64,000 nt of DNA from Candidatus Trichofilum aggregatum (GTDB lineage: Bacteria > Chloroflexota > Anaerolineae > Promineifilales > Promineifilaceae). Positions 53,249 through 63,110 of the stretch are shown here, one piece after another (position 1 is the first letter of the stretch; the number at the start of each line of letters is the position of its first letter). The position numbers and the translations under genes were made by a program. The stretch covers positions 18,046 to 82,045 of the forward strand of contig JADJUV010000032.1 of assembly GCA_016716885.1 (NCBI GenBank), written 5' to 3'. The notes beneath the pieces are model-generated. The model ran no database searches. It was not told the origin of the DNA and saw nothing but the letters and a program-made list of their open reading frames with translations.

Positions 53249-54829
53249 TCAGGGGAATGGGGGTGAGGGGGAGAGGTGAGTGTTGAGGGTGGAGAGGGGA
53301 ATGGTGGTGGCGGTAATCTGTTTGCCCTCGCCGATGAAAACCAGCCCAACGGTGGATTCGGTCGGCAGGGCACTTTTGATGATGCCCACGCGCCGCCGCA
53401 CCCAGTCCAGGTTGATGGGGTTAACTTCGGGCCGGTCGTTGTGCGGGTCGGAGATGCTGATGTCGTCGTGGGTGTAAACCTGGGCCTCGGCCTCGCCCTG
53501 TTCCAGACGGTGGGCGAAGATACCCAGCCCGGATGTCACACTGCTGAAGGCGTCTACGCTGTGCATCTTTTCACGGCCAAATTTGCGCTCCAGGAGTTCG
53601 TAGAAAACAGGAATTTGGGCCGAACCACCGGTGCGAATGACGGCGTTGATCTGTTGCGGCCGCAAACCCGACGCCTGCACAATCTCATCCAAATGGTTAT
53701 CTACCGCCAGCACCTCGGCGTGGATAATCTGCTCAAACTCGCTCCGCGTGACCAGCTCCATCACCTTCGTGCCGCCAAAATCCAGCCGGATCATCGTGCC
53801 TACCCGTTCCGACAGCTCTCGTTTAGCCTTCTCCACGGCATCGAACATGAGCAGGCCATAATTGCCAGCCACCAGATCATGCAGCCGTTCAAACTCCTTG
53901 CCGCGTGACGAGGTTTGAGCCATTTCCTGCAACATGCGCCGGTTTTCCTGGGTTTGTAAATCGACGATGGTCTGCCAACTGGAGAAGCTGTTGTAAATCC
54001 AGGCGGGGATGGGCAAATTGCGTGGGCCGTAGGTGGCCCCTTCGCCGAAATGTTGAGGCAGTTTGGCGCGGGTGAGCTTCTGGTCAAATACGTCACCAGC
54101 CACGGGAATACCGCCGGTTGCCAAAACCTGATGGCTCTTTGGCCCCAGGCGCATGACGGTTACGTCCAGGGTTCCCCCGCCGAAGTCGAAGAGGAGAATG
54201 TTTTGCTCTGTGTTAATGGCGGTGGCGTAATGGTACGCGGCCGCGACCGGCTCATACTGAAAATAGACCCGTTCATATCCAGCCAACAGGGCCGCCTTCA
54301 GCAAACGGGACTGAGCCAGTTTGTCCTGCTCTTCGTTGAAAGAAAAATGGACCGGGCGGCCTAACACCACCTCTTTAATGGGCCGTCCCAACAACGCCTC
54401 AGCGCGGGACTTGGTGACCATTAGATACAGGGCCACCAGCTTCTCCAGCGAGTAGAAAAATTGGCCGATAACCGTGCCCTGGAAGCTGACATCACGCAAA
54501 TTGGTTTTGATGGAGAGCATGAGCCGTCCGGGGGAGAAAATATCAATCCAGACGTAAATATCTTGCACGAAGTGCATATCCGCGCCGCGCACATCAATTT
54601 CGCCCATCCACACCTTCTGCATCCGCACGGAGCGGCCAATGTTTTCGTCCAGGTAGCGGTTGATGGCGTCACGACCAATGGCGACGGTCTGGTCGTTGGC
54701 GACATAGAGGGCGGTACGAGCGACGCGGGGGTTGGCGTTGGCCGGGTCGAGGGGCAATACATTCAACGTTTGCCCATCATAAACAGCCATGCCGGAATTT
54801 GTGGTGCCGAAGTCCATGCCCACAATCAT
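53249..54829 (-). CDS. Hsp70-family protein (DnaK/YegD-like ATPase)
   Basis: 526 residues from the ATG at 54829, with AAAGGAG upstream. Actin-fold ATPase motifs: MIVGMDFGTTNSGMAVYD (phosphate 1), YFQYEPVAAAYHYA, LLFDFGGGTLDVTVM (phosphate 2), INAVIRTGGSAQIPVFYELLERKFG (adenosine). There is a long insert (KFGREK..., SRGKEFERLHDLVAGNYG). It lacks the DnaK substrate domain; it is like the YegD/short Hsp70 group. It is followed by the pinwheel-like gene, which may replace a substrate-binding part. Client unknown. Confidence 0.85.
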   Translation of the reverse strand: MIVGMDFGTTNSGMAVYDGQTLNVLPLDPANANPRVARTALYVANDQTVAIGRDAINRYLDENIGRSVRMQKVWMGEIDVRGADMHFVQDIYVWIDIFSPGRLMLSIKTNLRDVSFQGTVIGQFFYSLEKLVALYLMVTKSRAEALLGRPIKEVVLGRPVHFSFNEEQDKLAQSRLLKAALLAGYERVYFQYEPVAAAYHYATAINTEQNILLFDFGGGTLDVTVMRLGPKSHQVLATGGIPVAGDVFDQKLTRAKLPQHFGEGATYGPRNLPIPAWIYNSFSSWQTIVDLQTQENRRMLQEMAQTSSRGKEFERLHDLVAGNYGLLMFDAVEKAKRELSERVGTMIRLDFGGTKVMELVTRSEFEQIIHAEVLAVDNHLDEIVQASGLRPQQINAVIRTGGSAQIPVFYELLERKFGREKMHSVDAFSSVTSGLGIFAHRLEQGEAEAQVYTHDDISISDPHNDRPEVNPINLDWVRRRVGIIKSALPTESTVGLVFIGEGKQITATTIPLSTLNTHLSPSPPFP

Positions 54830-54879
54830 GGTGACGATTGACTCCTTTGCTGGCGGTTCAGGGAGCAAGAGGGGAGAGC

Positions 54880-54962
54880 GAGAGCTAGAGCAAGAGGGAA
54901 GATCGAGAGTGGAGAGCGTTAGCTTGGTCTCTAGCTCTAGCTCAATCCTCTAGCTTCAGTTG
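54880..54962 (-). repeat. Iterated-word hairpin (AGAGCTAGAG / CTCTAGCTCT)
   Basis: GAGAGCTAGAGCAAGAG, then CTCTAGCTCTAGCTC. It lies upstream of Hsp70 and resembles the gene-end hairpins at 10533 and 61180 in style. Confidence 0.45.
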
Positions 54963-55087
54963 CTCCTGAAAGGTCAGCGATGAATAATGGGTGGTTTACG
55001 GAATGAGGTGCCTGGAATTGTCTGGTGAGCAGGCGAACAGTCAAGTCTAGCGTGGGGGGATGGTTTGGGCAAATTTTGGTTGGGGAA

Positions 55088-55170
55088 GCCCTCACCCCAG
55101 CCCCTCTCCCACTCCGGTAGAGGGGAGCGTGTTCCCTCTCCCTGGGGAGAGGGCCAGGGGTGGGGCAACC
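55088..55170 (+). repeat. REP-like element, copy 2
   Basis: CCCTCTCCCACTCCGGTAGAGGGG then CCCTCTCCCTGGGGAGAGGG, related to 50326-50410. Confidence 0.65.
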
Positions 55171-55177
55171 GGGGAAT

Positions 55178-55278
55178 TGAATAATTAATGGTTGAACAGG
55201 TGAATTGTTGAATGGTTAATGAGGCGATGAACTCTCCCATTAATCGTTCACCCATTCAACAATTCACAAATTAATTAT
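55178..55278 (+). repeat. Inverted repeat, TTGAATGGTTAATGA family, copy 2
   Basis: GTTGAATGGTTAATGAGG and CATTAATCGTTCACCCATTC with AATTCACAAATTAATTATT. Same words as 13415-13517. Confidence 0.6.
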
Positions 55279-55480
55279 TTCTTGCCCTGTTTCGTTACCG
55301 GTTGCCTCGCCCCAGATTTTCAGGTAACCGCAACAGTCTGATCGGGATAAGTTTGTCCGCTACTAGAGCGTTCAAGAGGGGGGGTTTTGTAACCGAAGGT
55401 TGTTCGTCCAGGGTGTTCCCCAGGGAGCGTTCGTACAGTCTAAAGATCGTCACTCTGTAATGCTAGTATAACGGAGGTTG

Positions 55481-55735
55481 ATGATCCAGACCCAAGAAAT
55501 CACGCTGACGATTCCCGACAAGCTGTTTCAGCAGGCCAGCCGGGTCTGGCCCCAAGCGCAAAAAAGCCTATTGCTGAGGTGTTGCTAGAGGCGATTGTTC
55601 TGGATAACCAGGGGCACGATTCTCTTGATGAACCGACCTCAGTTGACCAGGAAAAATTGGCTTATCGTGCCTTGCATAACTGGCTCTGGCAGAATTACCC
55701 TGGTGAGCATGTGGACTTTACCAGGGGCAAAGCCT
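55481..55735 (+). pseudogene. Small frameshifted gene, possibly RHH antitoxin-like
   Basis: GGAGG then ATG at 55481: MIQTQEITLTIPDKLFQQASRVWPQAQ, then a break at an A6 run near 55560-55565. In the next frame it continues AEVLLEAIVLDNQGHDSLDEPTSVDQEKLAYRALHNWLWQNYPGEHV. The N-terminal part (LTIPDKLFQQA...) looks like ribbon-helix-helix antitoxin-type proteins; no toxin gene is adjacent. Downstream coding similarity fades in a G-rich region. Confidence 0.5.
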
Positions 55736-55740
55736 GTGGA

Positions 55741-57092
55741 TCATCCGGATTTGTAGACGCTGCGCTTGGTGCTGTTTTCCCCTGGCCCGGCCCGGTGGCC
55801 GGGGGGAGGGTGGGGGGGTGGGGGGGGGCTGCGGGCGGTCTGGCCCTGAGTCGTCGTAGTTACCACCGTTTCCGAGCCGAAGTTGTCCTGATTGGTCAGG
55901 GCGAAGGCCGAACCGGCCAAAGAGAGCTCAGCAGGGTCGTTCCCCTCGTTTGGGTTCAGCCGTCCCAGGCTCAGGGCAAATGGCCCCACATGCCGTTCAT
56001 GGTCGGTGGGGAGTGGCTCGTCCTTCCCCTTGCAATGAGGGTGTTCCAGCCCCTTTTTGTAATTCGGCCGAGGCGGCGGGTTGGGCAAAGGGGGTATGGC
56101 GGTAGGTGTGCAGGTAACTTCCCGCCAGGTGCAGGGCCAGAGGTAAATGGCCTAACTCCTCGGCGATGGCATCGAGGGTGGCAATTTGTGGGGCGTCTCC
56201 GGCTGAAGCCTCAACTCCGGGAGCGGTCGTTTGGAGTGGACGCTTTAGCGGGAACAGCAGGCTCAAGAGCAGGGCGCGGCTTTCCGGTGGGGTCAGGGTG
56301 TCCAGGGGCAGGGTTGCTACGCCCAGGCTCACATCCCAGGTCGCCCGGCGGCTGGTCGCCAGCACCCGGCAGCCGCCGGTTTTGGGTCGCCATTGGGCCA
56401 GCAAGGCCTCGTCTTCGCAGTTGTCAAACAGGAGCAGGCGGGGAATCGCTTCCTGCCAGGCCTGTTTGCACCCGGCGCACCTGCTCATCCAGGGTCAAGC
56501 CGTCGTACCCATCCCCCAACTGCATGGCATAACCACATTGGGCCAGCTCCGCCGGGACATTGGCCCCATCGCTCATGTTCACCCAAAACACGCCGCCAGC
56601 AAACAATGGGCGAATGGCAAAGGCAATCGCCAACTGGCTTCACCCCGCCCAACCCAGTAATGGTGGCGATCTGCCCAATGGCTGCTGTATCCCCGCTGAA
56701 ACCTGGGCCACCTGTTTCAACTCCCGTTCCCGCCCCACAAAATGGGGGTTCAACCCCATCAGCATCCGTGAGCCAGGGGGTAGGCTGGTCGGTGTGGGTA
56801 TCTCATCCAGTGGCAGTTGTAGAGGGGAGAAACCAGGTTTTTCTGTCGGGGGGACGCTTACCATGTAGACGGTATTGGCGTGTTGGACGACCTGGCTGTG
56901 ACTGATCTGATCACCCCCGGCCACGTTTTCCAGGTGGGTGGTGACATTGCCCTGGGCGGTCTGGTCGCCCAGGGTGATGCCACCGGAGCATGGGCTGGAT
57001 TCTGGGGGTGGTTGTTTGGCTTGGGTCATGGCACTGCCCTGGTGAGAATAGCCACGAATGAATGGATCAGGGATAGGCGGTGTTGTGGGCAA
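55741..57092 (-). pseudogene. Decayed STAND (NB-ARC) NTPase
   Basis: Fragments in several frames follow one another on the minus strand. First (57092-56640): GGITLGDQTAQGNVTTHLENVAGGDQISHSQ, then NPHFVGRERELKQVAQV, then IATITGLGG (start of a P-loop). Second: LAIAFAIRPLFAGGVFWVNMSDGANVPAELAQCG. Third: RLLLFDNCEDEALLAQW (Walker B), GCRVLATSRRATW (sensor), GHLPLALHLAGSYLHT (GLPLA motif). These are NB-ARC signatures as found in TPR/STAND regulators and defence ATPases. At least three indels break it and the C-terminal repeat region is lost. It has no octamer. Confidence 0.7.
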
Positions 57093-57469
57093 GTTGGGAT
57101 GGGCCTATTTGTACCAGAGGTTGCCCGATGGGGGCAAACAGCCTGGAAGGCTGTTTTACGGCGCCAATGCAGGGTAGGGGGCGGGACGACGCGGGTTCAA
57201 TGGGACAAACCGGGAAACGATCCTTCGCGTCGCCCTGAGTCGCAATGGTAAGAGGGCGAGACAGGTGGGAAGATAGGTGTCCCGTAATTCCCCGATCTTG
57301 GCCCACCTGTCCCGCCCCTACGCCACCAGGTTTTAATCCGTTCCTTTCCCCAATCCGTTGATGTAACCCTCTTCGAGTGGCGAGTTTGCGAGTCGCGATT
57401 GTGAAGAAATGAAACCAACTTCGACGTATTCATCAGGCTTCCACGCAGGCAGAAAAAGCAGGTATTTCG
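57093..57469. other. Intergenic region, 377 bp
   Basis: No gene, promoter or hairpin stands out. Weak protein-like text on either strand is not supported. Confidence 0.3.
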
Positions 57470-59501
57470 TTAATTGGTTACGGGTGTTTCGTCAGATGCG
57501 TTTTGTTCGGGATAGAGGATGACGAAACTGGAGTTGGCAAAATGTTGGGCTAATTTGCTGGGGATGTCGTTGAGTTGGCGTATGTGAGAAATCGTATCTT
57601 CTCGGGCTGAAACGACTACCAGAAGATCATCCTGCGTTATCTCTCGCCCAATGATAAGGAAATCATCCCAATCGGTGAATTGGGCATAATGGATTTTAAC
57701 GGGCGATTTAACCTGCTGGATAGTGGCTTTTAGCGCCTTTAACGTGTCTGGGGTTCCATAAAAATGAAGCGGCGCGCCGGTTTGTTGGGCCAGAACCATG
57801 AGCGTCCTCAGCCAGCGCCCATATCCTGTTTCACGTTCAGCATAGGGGGGTAGAACTGTGACGATTTTGTTGGTGATGTTGAGGGGATGCGTCATTTTGC
57901 TGACGAGGAACATCTGGTTGGTGGAGTCTAACAGGTTATCCAGGACGGTGCCGAAGATGCGGCGGCTGGCGGTGACTTCACCATTCCAACCGATGATCAC
58001 GTCGGTAATCACTATTTCCTGAATGGCCCGGTGGATACCGTTGGCGACACTGAGGTCTACGCGGGAAACAATTTCGATAGGGGTGTCGCTCGCGGCCGCG
58101 TGCCTTAACGCGGCTTCTAACATTTTGCGGCTGGCCAGGACACGTTCCCTGGCTGTTTCATCATCCTTAACCACGACCAGCGGGTAGAGTGGTTCTTTCG
58201 ATTGCGGATCTTTGATCATGACCGCCAGGTCAATCAGTTGTTCAATGGACGCCGGATTGCTGATCGGGACGAGGATGCGCTCCGGTATGTCGGTCAGGTC
58301 GGGTAGGCGCTCTTTTTCGGTGATAGCCAGTTTGCGGGCGGCGTTTTCGACCACAAAGGTGCTGATTAACGAGGTAGTGAGGATCATGAGGACGGCCCCG
58401 TTTAAGACATCCTCATCGAACAGGGCCAGGTCAAATCCGACCAGGGCGATGGCCAGCGTCGCGGCCGCGCGCGCGGCACTTAAACCAAACATCAGGTTGC
58501 GCTCCGGAACCGAATAACGAAATAGCTGTTGCACGATGAACGCGGCCAACCATTTACTAAAAATGGCTAAGAAAATCATGGAGCCAGCCACAATGAGAAC
58601 ATTGACGCCCTGAAACAAAACCCGCAAATCTACCAACATCCCGACACTAATCAAAAAGAAGGGGATGAAGATGGCATTTCCCCACAAACTCAATGCGGTT
58701 CATGAGGGGTGAGGCGTGGGGAATGAGGCGGTTGAGGGCCAGGCCAGCCAGGAAGGCCCCCAGGATGGGTTCTAAACCGGCAATTTCAGCCAGGAGCGCG
58801 GCCGCGAACACGGCCATCAGCACAAAAATATATTGTGAACTCCCATCACTTTGTTCGTTGCGGAAAAACCAGGCCCCAATACGAGGGAAGATACCCACGA
58901 CAATAAACGCCAGCGCCGGGATGGCAATCAGTAACCTGAGCCAAAAAGCCGCATCAAGCGCCCCTTCCTGAGAGCCGGCAATCACCGCCAAAATGATAAG
59001 GGCAATGGTATCGGCGATCAATGTGCCGCTAATGGCTATCGCCACGACCTGATTCCGCGAAATGCCCATCCGGCTGACAATCGGGTAGGCCAACAGGGTG
59101 TGAGAAGCCAACATACTGGACAACAAGATCGAGGCCATCCAGCTAAAATTCAAGACATAACGGCCCAATAAAGTGCCACCAATAATCGGAATAAACGCGG
59201 TTAATAAGCCGAAAACCAGACTCCGATTACGATTTTTCATGAAATCGGTCAGGTCTATCTCCAACCCGGCCTGAAACATCAGGTACAACAGCCCCACCGT
59301 GCCAAACAAAACGATGCTGGCATCGCGTTCCAGGATGTTAAGGCCAAATGGCCCCACAATGATCCCGGCAACAACCAGACCAATCAGACCGGGTACACGT
59401 ATTTTTTTGAGCAATAAAGGGGCTAATAAGATAATCAGCAGGACTAGGGTAAAAATTGGGACAGGTTCTTCTAGGGGTAAGTGCAAAAATTCCAGGTGCA
59501 T
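57470..59501 (-). CDS. KefB/NhaP-type cation:proton antiporter, frameshifted
   Basis: First frame (59501-58647): membrane domain with about nine helices (KKIRVPGLIGLVVAGIIVGPFGLNIL, AGLEIDLTDF, LSSMLASHTLLAYPIVSRMG, LEPILGAFLAGLALNRL). The frame ends near 58690; the next (58693-57470) continues NAIFIPFFLISVGMLVDLRVLF and more helices, then a cytoplasmic tail with two USP-like alpha/beta segments (ERILVPISNPASIEQLIDLAVMI; LVVVKDD...; GWNGEVTASRRIFGTVLDNLL). A single extra base in the GGGGAAA stretch explains the break. CPA2 antiporters exchange Na+ or K+ for protons. No TrkA-N domain is seen. Confidence 0.8.
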
Positions 59502-59774
59502 GGCCTCCTCACAAGAAAATATTCATGGTTGCAATTCTCATCAACCCGTTTTCTCTAGCTTTTGGGAGCTAGAGCAACTATTTTGTTGTTGGTTATGTGC
59601 TGACTCCCCGCTTAGTGGCTCGCGCTCAGGACACAAAATGAGTATAGCATCGTTTTCCCCCTTGTGCCTCTTGCCAGTGATGACGGTATAATGTGAAGCG
59701 TGACATAAAGTAAGATGGCCTGGGTGAAGGACTAACCAACACCCGGCACGCACCACGTAAAAGGGAGTATATCC

Positions 59775-61166
59775 ATGGCCAATGAATATGATGTTGTTGT
59801 TTTGGGCGCGGGGCCTGGCGGTTATGTCGCCGCCATCCGGGCCGCTCAGTTGGGTCTAAAGACGGCTATCGTGGAAAGACAATGGATGGGGGGTGTTTGC
59901 CTGAATGTAGGCTGTATCCCCTCGAAAGCCTTGCTGAAAAATTCCGAAATTGTGCATACCCTCATGCACCGGGGCAAGGAATTTGGCTTTAGTTTTGAGA
60001 ATTTACAGGTAGATTACAAGGTGGCCTATGCCCGCAGTCGTGAGGTATCGAATCGGCTGGTGAAAGGGGTGGGCTTCTTGATGCGTAAGAACAATATTGA
60101 TGTACATGACGGAACCGGCACGATTACCGGCGCTCATAGTATGAAGGTGGCCTTGAACAAGGGTGGTGAGGCTGAGTTACAGTTTAAGAACCTGATCGTG
60201 GCGACGGGCGCGCGGCCGCGGACCATCCCCGGTGTCAACTTCGATGGCAAACATATCATCTCCTACCTGGAAGCCATCATGAGCGACACCCTGCCCAAAC
60301 GGGGCGTCATCGTTGGCGGTGGGGCCATCGGCGTCGAATTTGCCTATGTCTGGGCCAACTACGGCGTGGAAACCCATGTGGTAGAGATGTTGCCCAACCT
60401 GCTCCCCCGCGAAGAACCGGAAGTGAGCAAGGTATTAGAAAAAGCGTATAAAAAATTAGGTGTCAACCTGCACACCAACACCCGCACCGAAAAAGTAGAA
60501 GTGAAAGGGGATGAGGTTCATGTCACCCTGACCGGGGGCAAAACCATCGTCTGTGATCAGCTGATGTTAGCCGTCAATTTCCAACCCAATACGGCAGAGA
60601 TTGGTCTGGAGACATTGGGGCTGAACTATACCAAGGGTGGAGCCATTGAAATCGATGAGCAGATGCGGACGAATGTGCCCCATGTGTATGCCATCGGTGA
60701 CGTGGCGACCGAGTACCGGTTGGCCCACATTGCTTCTGCCATGGGGCTGGTAGCCGCCGAGGTCATCGCCGGACATCCCACGATTACCCTGAATTACAAA
60801 ATGTTGCCACGAGCCACCTACTGTGTGCCCCAGGTTGCCAGCTTTGGTTATACCGAGCAGGAAGCCAAAGATGCCGGTTATGAAGTGAAGACTGGCTCGT
60901 TTAACTTCATTGCCAACGGCAAAGCCCTCGGTCTGGGCGAACGAGATGGGTTTGTCAAAATTATCAGTGATGCGCGGTATGGGGAAATTTTGGGCGCGCA
61001 CATGGTTGGCCCGGATGTGACGGAGCTGCTGCCGGAGCTGACGCTGGCGCAATTGCATGAACTCACCGCTGAAGAGATTGCCCGCAATGTCCATGCCCAC
61101 CCAACGCTGAGCGAAGCGTTGATGGAAGCGGCGCATGGGGTTGAGGGGACGCCGGTGCATATGTAG
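59775..61166 (+). CDS. lpdA: Dihydrolipoyl dehydrogenase
   Basis: 463 residues. FAD motif VVLGAGPGGYVAAIRAAQLG, redox-active disulfide Cys42/Cys47 (GGVCLNVGCIPSK), NAD motif GVIVGGGAIGVEFAYVWANYG, FAD motif TNVPHVYAIGDV, and C-terminal HAHPTLSEALMEAAH (catalytic His-Glu). It reoxidises dihydrolipoyl groups of pyruvate/2-oxoglutarate dehydrogenase or glycine cleavage complexes. No E1/E2 gene is adjacent. A GGGAG ribosome site precedes the ATG. One octamer is present (GARPRTIPG). Confidence 0.96.
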   Translation: MANEYDVVVLGAGPGGYVAAIRAAQLGLKTAIVERQWMGGVCLNVGCIPSKALLKNSEIVHTLMHRGKEFGFSFENLQVDYKVAYARSREVSNRLVKGVGFLMRKNNIDVHDGTGTITGAHSMKVALNKGGEAELQFKNLIVATGARPRTIPGVNFDGKHIISYLEAIMSDTLPKRGVIVGGGAIGVEFAYVWANYGVETHVVEMLPNLLPREEPEVSKVLEKAYKKLGVNLHTNTRTEKVEVKGDEVHVTLTGGKTIVCDQLMLAVNFQPNTAEIGLETLGLNYTKGGAIEIDEQMRTNVPHVYAIGDVATEYRLAHIASAMGLVAAEVIAGHPTITLNYKMLPRATYCVPQVASFGYTEQEAKDAGYEVKTGSFNFIANGKALGLGERDGFVKIISDARYGEILGAHMVGPDVTELLPELTLAQLHELTAEEIARNVHAHPTLSEALMEAAHGVEGTPVHM

Positions 61167-61179
61167 AAGCGGGTTTCGG

Positions 61180-61244
61180 GTTTCAGGTTCCAAGTTTCAG
61201 GTTTCAACTCATCAACTTGAAACCTGAAACTTGGAACCTGAAAC
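61180..61244 (+). repeat. Perfect 28-bp inverted repeat after lpdA
   Basis: Arms 61180-61207 and 61217-61244 (GTTTCAGGTTCCAAG... and ...CTTGGAACCTGAAAC) are perfectly complementary over 28 bp with a 9-bp loop. Words are iterated (GTTTC, AGGTT). Confidence 0.85.
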
Positions 61245-61248
61245 AAAA

Positions 61249-61275
61249 AAAGCCACTTGAAGTGGCTTTGATTTT
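61249..61275 (-). terminator. Terminator of tRNA-Val
   Basis: AAAGCCACT / AGTGGCTTT hairpin with a T-run on the minus strand, just 3' of the tRNA. Confidence 0.8.
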
Positions 61276-61280
61276 GGGAG

Positions 61281-61354
<74 letters not shown>

Positions 61355-61368
61355 GTAACAAGGTGGGT

Positions 61369-61396
61369 ATTTTATCATCGTTCTCAAAAGCGTCAA
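61369..61396 (-). promoter_or_regulatory. Sigma70-type promoter for tRNA-Val
   Basis: On the minus strand TTGACG (61396-61391) and TAAAAT (61374-61369) with a 16-bp spacer. Confidence 0.75.
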
Positions 61397-61439
61397 AAAT
61401 AGGGATTGAGGCGGACGCGGACCACAATCTCTGGTAACT

Positions 61440-62792
61440 ATGGCTAAACGACGACGCAGGCCGAAGATAGAGACGACAAACAAGGGGTGGACTGCCAGGC
61501 AGGTGATATTCGCGGCCGCGGTCTTTCTCCTTTTTGCCTTTTTTCTCCGCTCTGCCAGCGGAGTGCGTCATGGCTTGCTGGGTAGCTACGTCTGGGCCAC
61601 CGCCTTCATCCTCACCTTTCTCATCGCGCTGGAACGCTCCGCCCGTTTTTTACTCCCCAACGAAATCCATAATAGCCATTTAGAAGCGTACACACTCCTG
61701 TTGCGTTATGCCACTCGGGTCATGTTGCCGGAACCGATTCGCCAACTGGTTGGTCTCCGAGGGTTTCCGCCCGCCCCGCGTGAAGTGGCTGAGAGCTTTC
61801 AGCAGTTGGGTGTTGGCTTTGTGGATAGTCATTATTGTCTGGCCCTGGTGCGGGGTGCTAACTACAGCCGGGCCGCCGGGCCAGGTTTTGTTAAGCTCAA
61901 CCCGGGCGAGATGATCCGGCATGTGATTGATTTGCGGCCGCATATCCGCATCGTCCCCGTTAAAGCCACCACCAAAGATGGCATCCTGGTGGATACCAAA
62001 CTTACCGTGGTCTTCCGGGTGCGCCAAAATCCGGGTGAATGGCTGGATAGCAATGGCGAACCAGACTCCCGTTATGTCTTTCCTTATGCCCGTGACGCCA
62101 TTTTTCGGATCAGCTTTGCCAGTGGTATTCGGGAGAGTGAGGAAGAGGTTTTCTGGACGGAACGAATTGCCCCCACCGCGGCCGCGATTCTAGTCACATC
62201 GCTGGCTAATACCACCCTCGACGAGCTATACCAGACCGGTGATCCCAATGCCGCACCTCTGGAAAGATTAACGGCTGAGGTCAGAAACACCTTGATTGAC
62301 CACATCCGAGCCATCTTCGGCCATACCCGTGAAGAAGACAACCCCCTCAACATTATTGGCCTTGCCGTGGAGCCGCCCATCCCGCCGTTTGATGTCGTCA
62401 AGCAGCGGATTCAAAACTGGCAGACGAACTGGCAACGGCGCATCTTCCTGCAAAAAGCGGCCGGTGATGCCGAAGCCATCCGTCACCTGAAAATGGCCCG
62501 CGCCCGTGTCCAGCTAGAACTCATCGAAAATATCATCAACAACATTGACTTAATGCGCCGCAACACCGACCTGGATTTGGCGGAAATTGTCACCCTGCGC
62601 GTACTAGAAACGTTGGAGCAATCGGCCAAGTCTAATATCAACCAGGATATGCTCATACCGAATCGAATTATGAATACCATGGCCCAGATCAAAGACGTTT
62701 TGGGTAGTTACGAAGGTGACGAGGAAGAGGCATATCCACCTACACTGCCCGCCATGCCACCCCCTGGGACACCGGCCCGGCGCAATCGTTAA
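61440..62792 (+). CDS. SPFH/band-7-type membrane protein
   Basis: 450 residues. Two membrane helices (19-42, 48-68) and then an SPFH-like domain (about 110-290): GVGFVDSHYCLALVRGANYSRAAGPGFVKLNPGEMIRHVIDLRPH, VPVKATTKDGILVDTKLTVVFRVRQNP. A helical, coiled-coil-like region follows (KAAGDAEAIRHLKMARARVQLELIENIINNIDLM). SPFH proteins scaffold membrane microdomains and can control proteases. It is followed, after a MITE-like element, by two more membrane genes with similar features. Three octamers are present. Confidence 0.78.
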   Translation: MAKRRRRPKIETTNKGWTARQVIFAAAVFLLFAFFLRSASGVRHGLLGSYVWATAFILTFLIALERSARFLLPNEIHNSHLEAYTLLLRYATRVMLPEPIRQLVGLRGFPPAPREVAESFQQLGVGFVDSHYCLALVRGANYSRAAGPGFVKLNPGEMIRHVIDLRPHIRIVPVKATTKDGILVDTKLTVVFRVRQNPGEWLDSNGEPDSRYVFPYARDAIFRISFASGIRESEEEVFWTERIAPTAAAILVTSLANTTLDELYQTGDPNAAPLERLTAEVRNTLIDHIRAIFGHTREEDNPLNIIGLAVEPPIPPFDVVKQRIQNWQTNWQRRIFLQKAAGDAEAIRHLKMARARVQLELIENIINNIDLMRRNTDLDLAEIVTLRVLETLEQSAKSNINQDMLIPNRIMNTMAQIKDVLGSYEGDEEEAYPPTLPAMPPPGTPARRNR

Positions 62793-63096
62793 GGAATGAG
62801 AATTAAATAACTTACAGGAGACTGGGGATGAGACCCACATGACGAAAGTTAGACCTAGGTTTTTATGCCCAGCTTCACCCTCGGTTTGTCGCCGGAAACC
62901 CCCACCCCTAACCCCGCCCCAGGGGGGGGCGATTCTGGGCGCGGTTTTCGGGGCGCCCCAAAAACCGGCCTAAGATTCCCCCCTTCCCCCGGGAATCGTT
63001 AGGGGGATGGGTCTTCCGACTCAATTTACGATGGGCTTAGGTAAAGCTGGTCGAGTCTCTCATCTCAGTTCCGTCGGTTATTTAATTCTTGATCCT
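62793..63096 (+). repeat. 300-bp MITE-like element, copy 2
   Basis: Begins immediately after the upstream gene's stop (AAGGAATGAGAATTAAATAAC) and ends GGTTATTTAATTCTTGATCCT. Terminal repeats share AGAATTAAATAAC in inverted orientation. Inner modules match 40091-40386. Both copies end about 15 bp before a gene start. Confidence 0.9.
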
Positions 63097-63110
63097 AAGG
63101 GTCACTGATT

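Noticed and set aside
55579..56532. 317-codon plus-strand frame as a real gene
   Set aside because: After the first 60 residues it runs antisense to clear NB-ARC motifs and is G/R/P-rich, a shadow of the minus-strand pseudogene.
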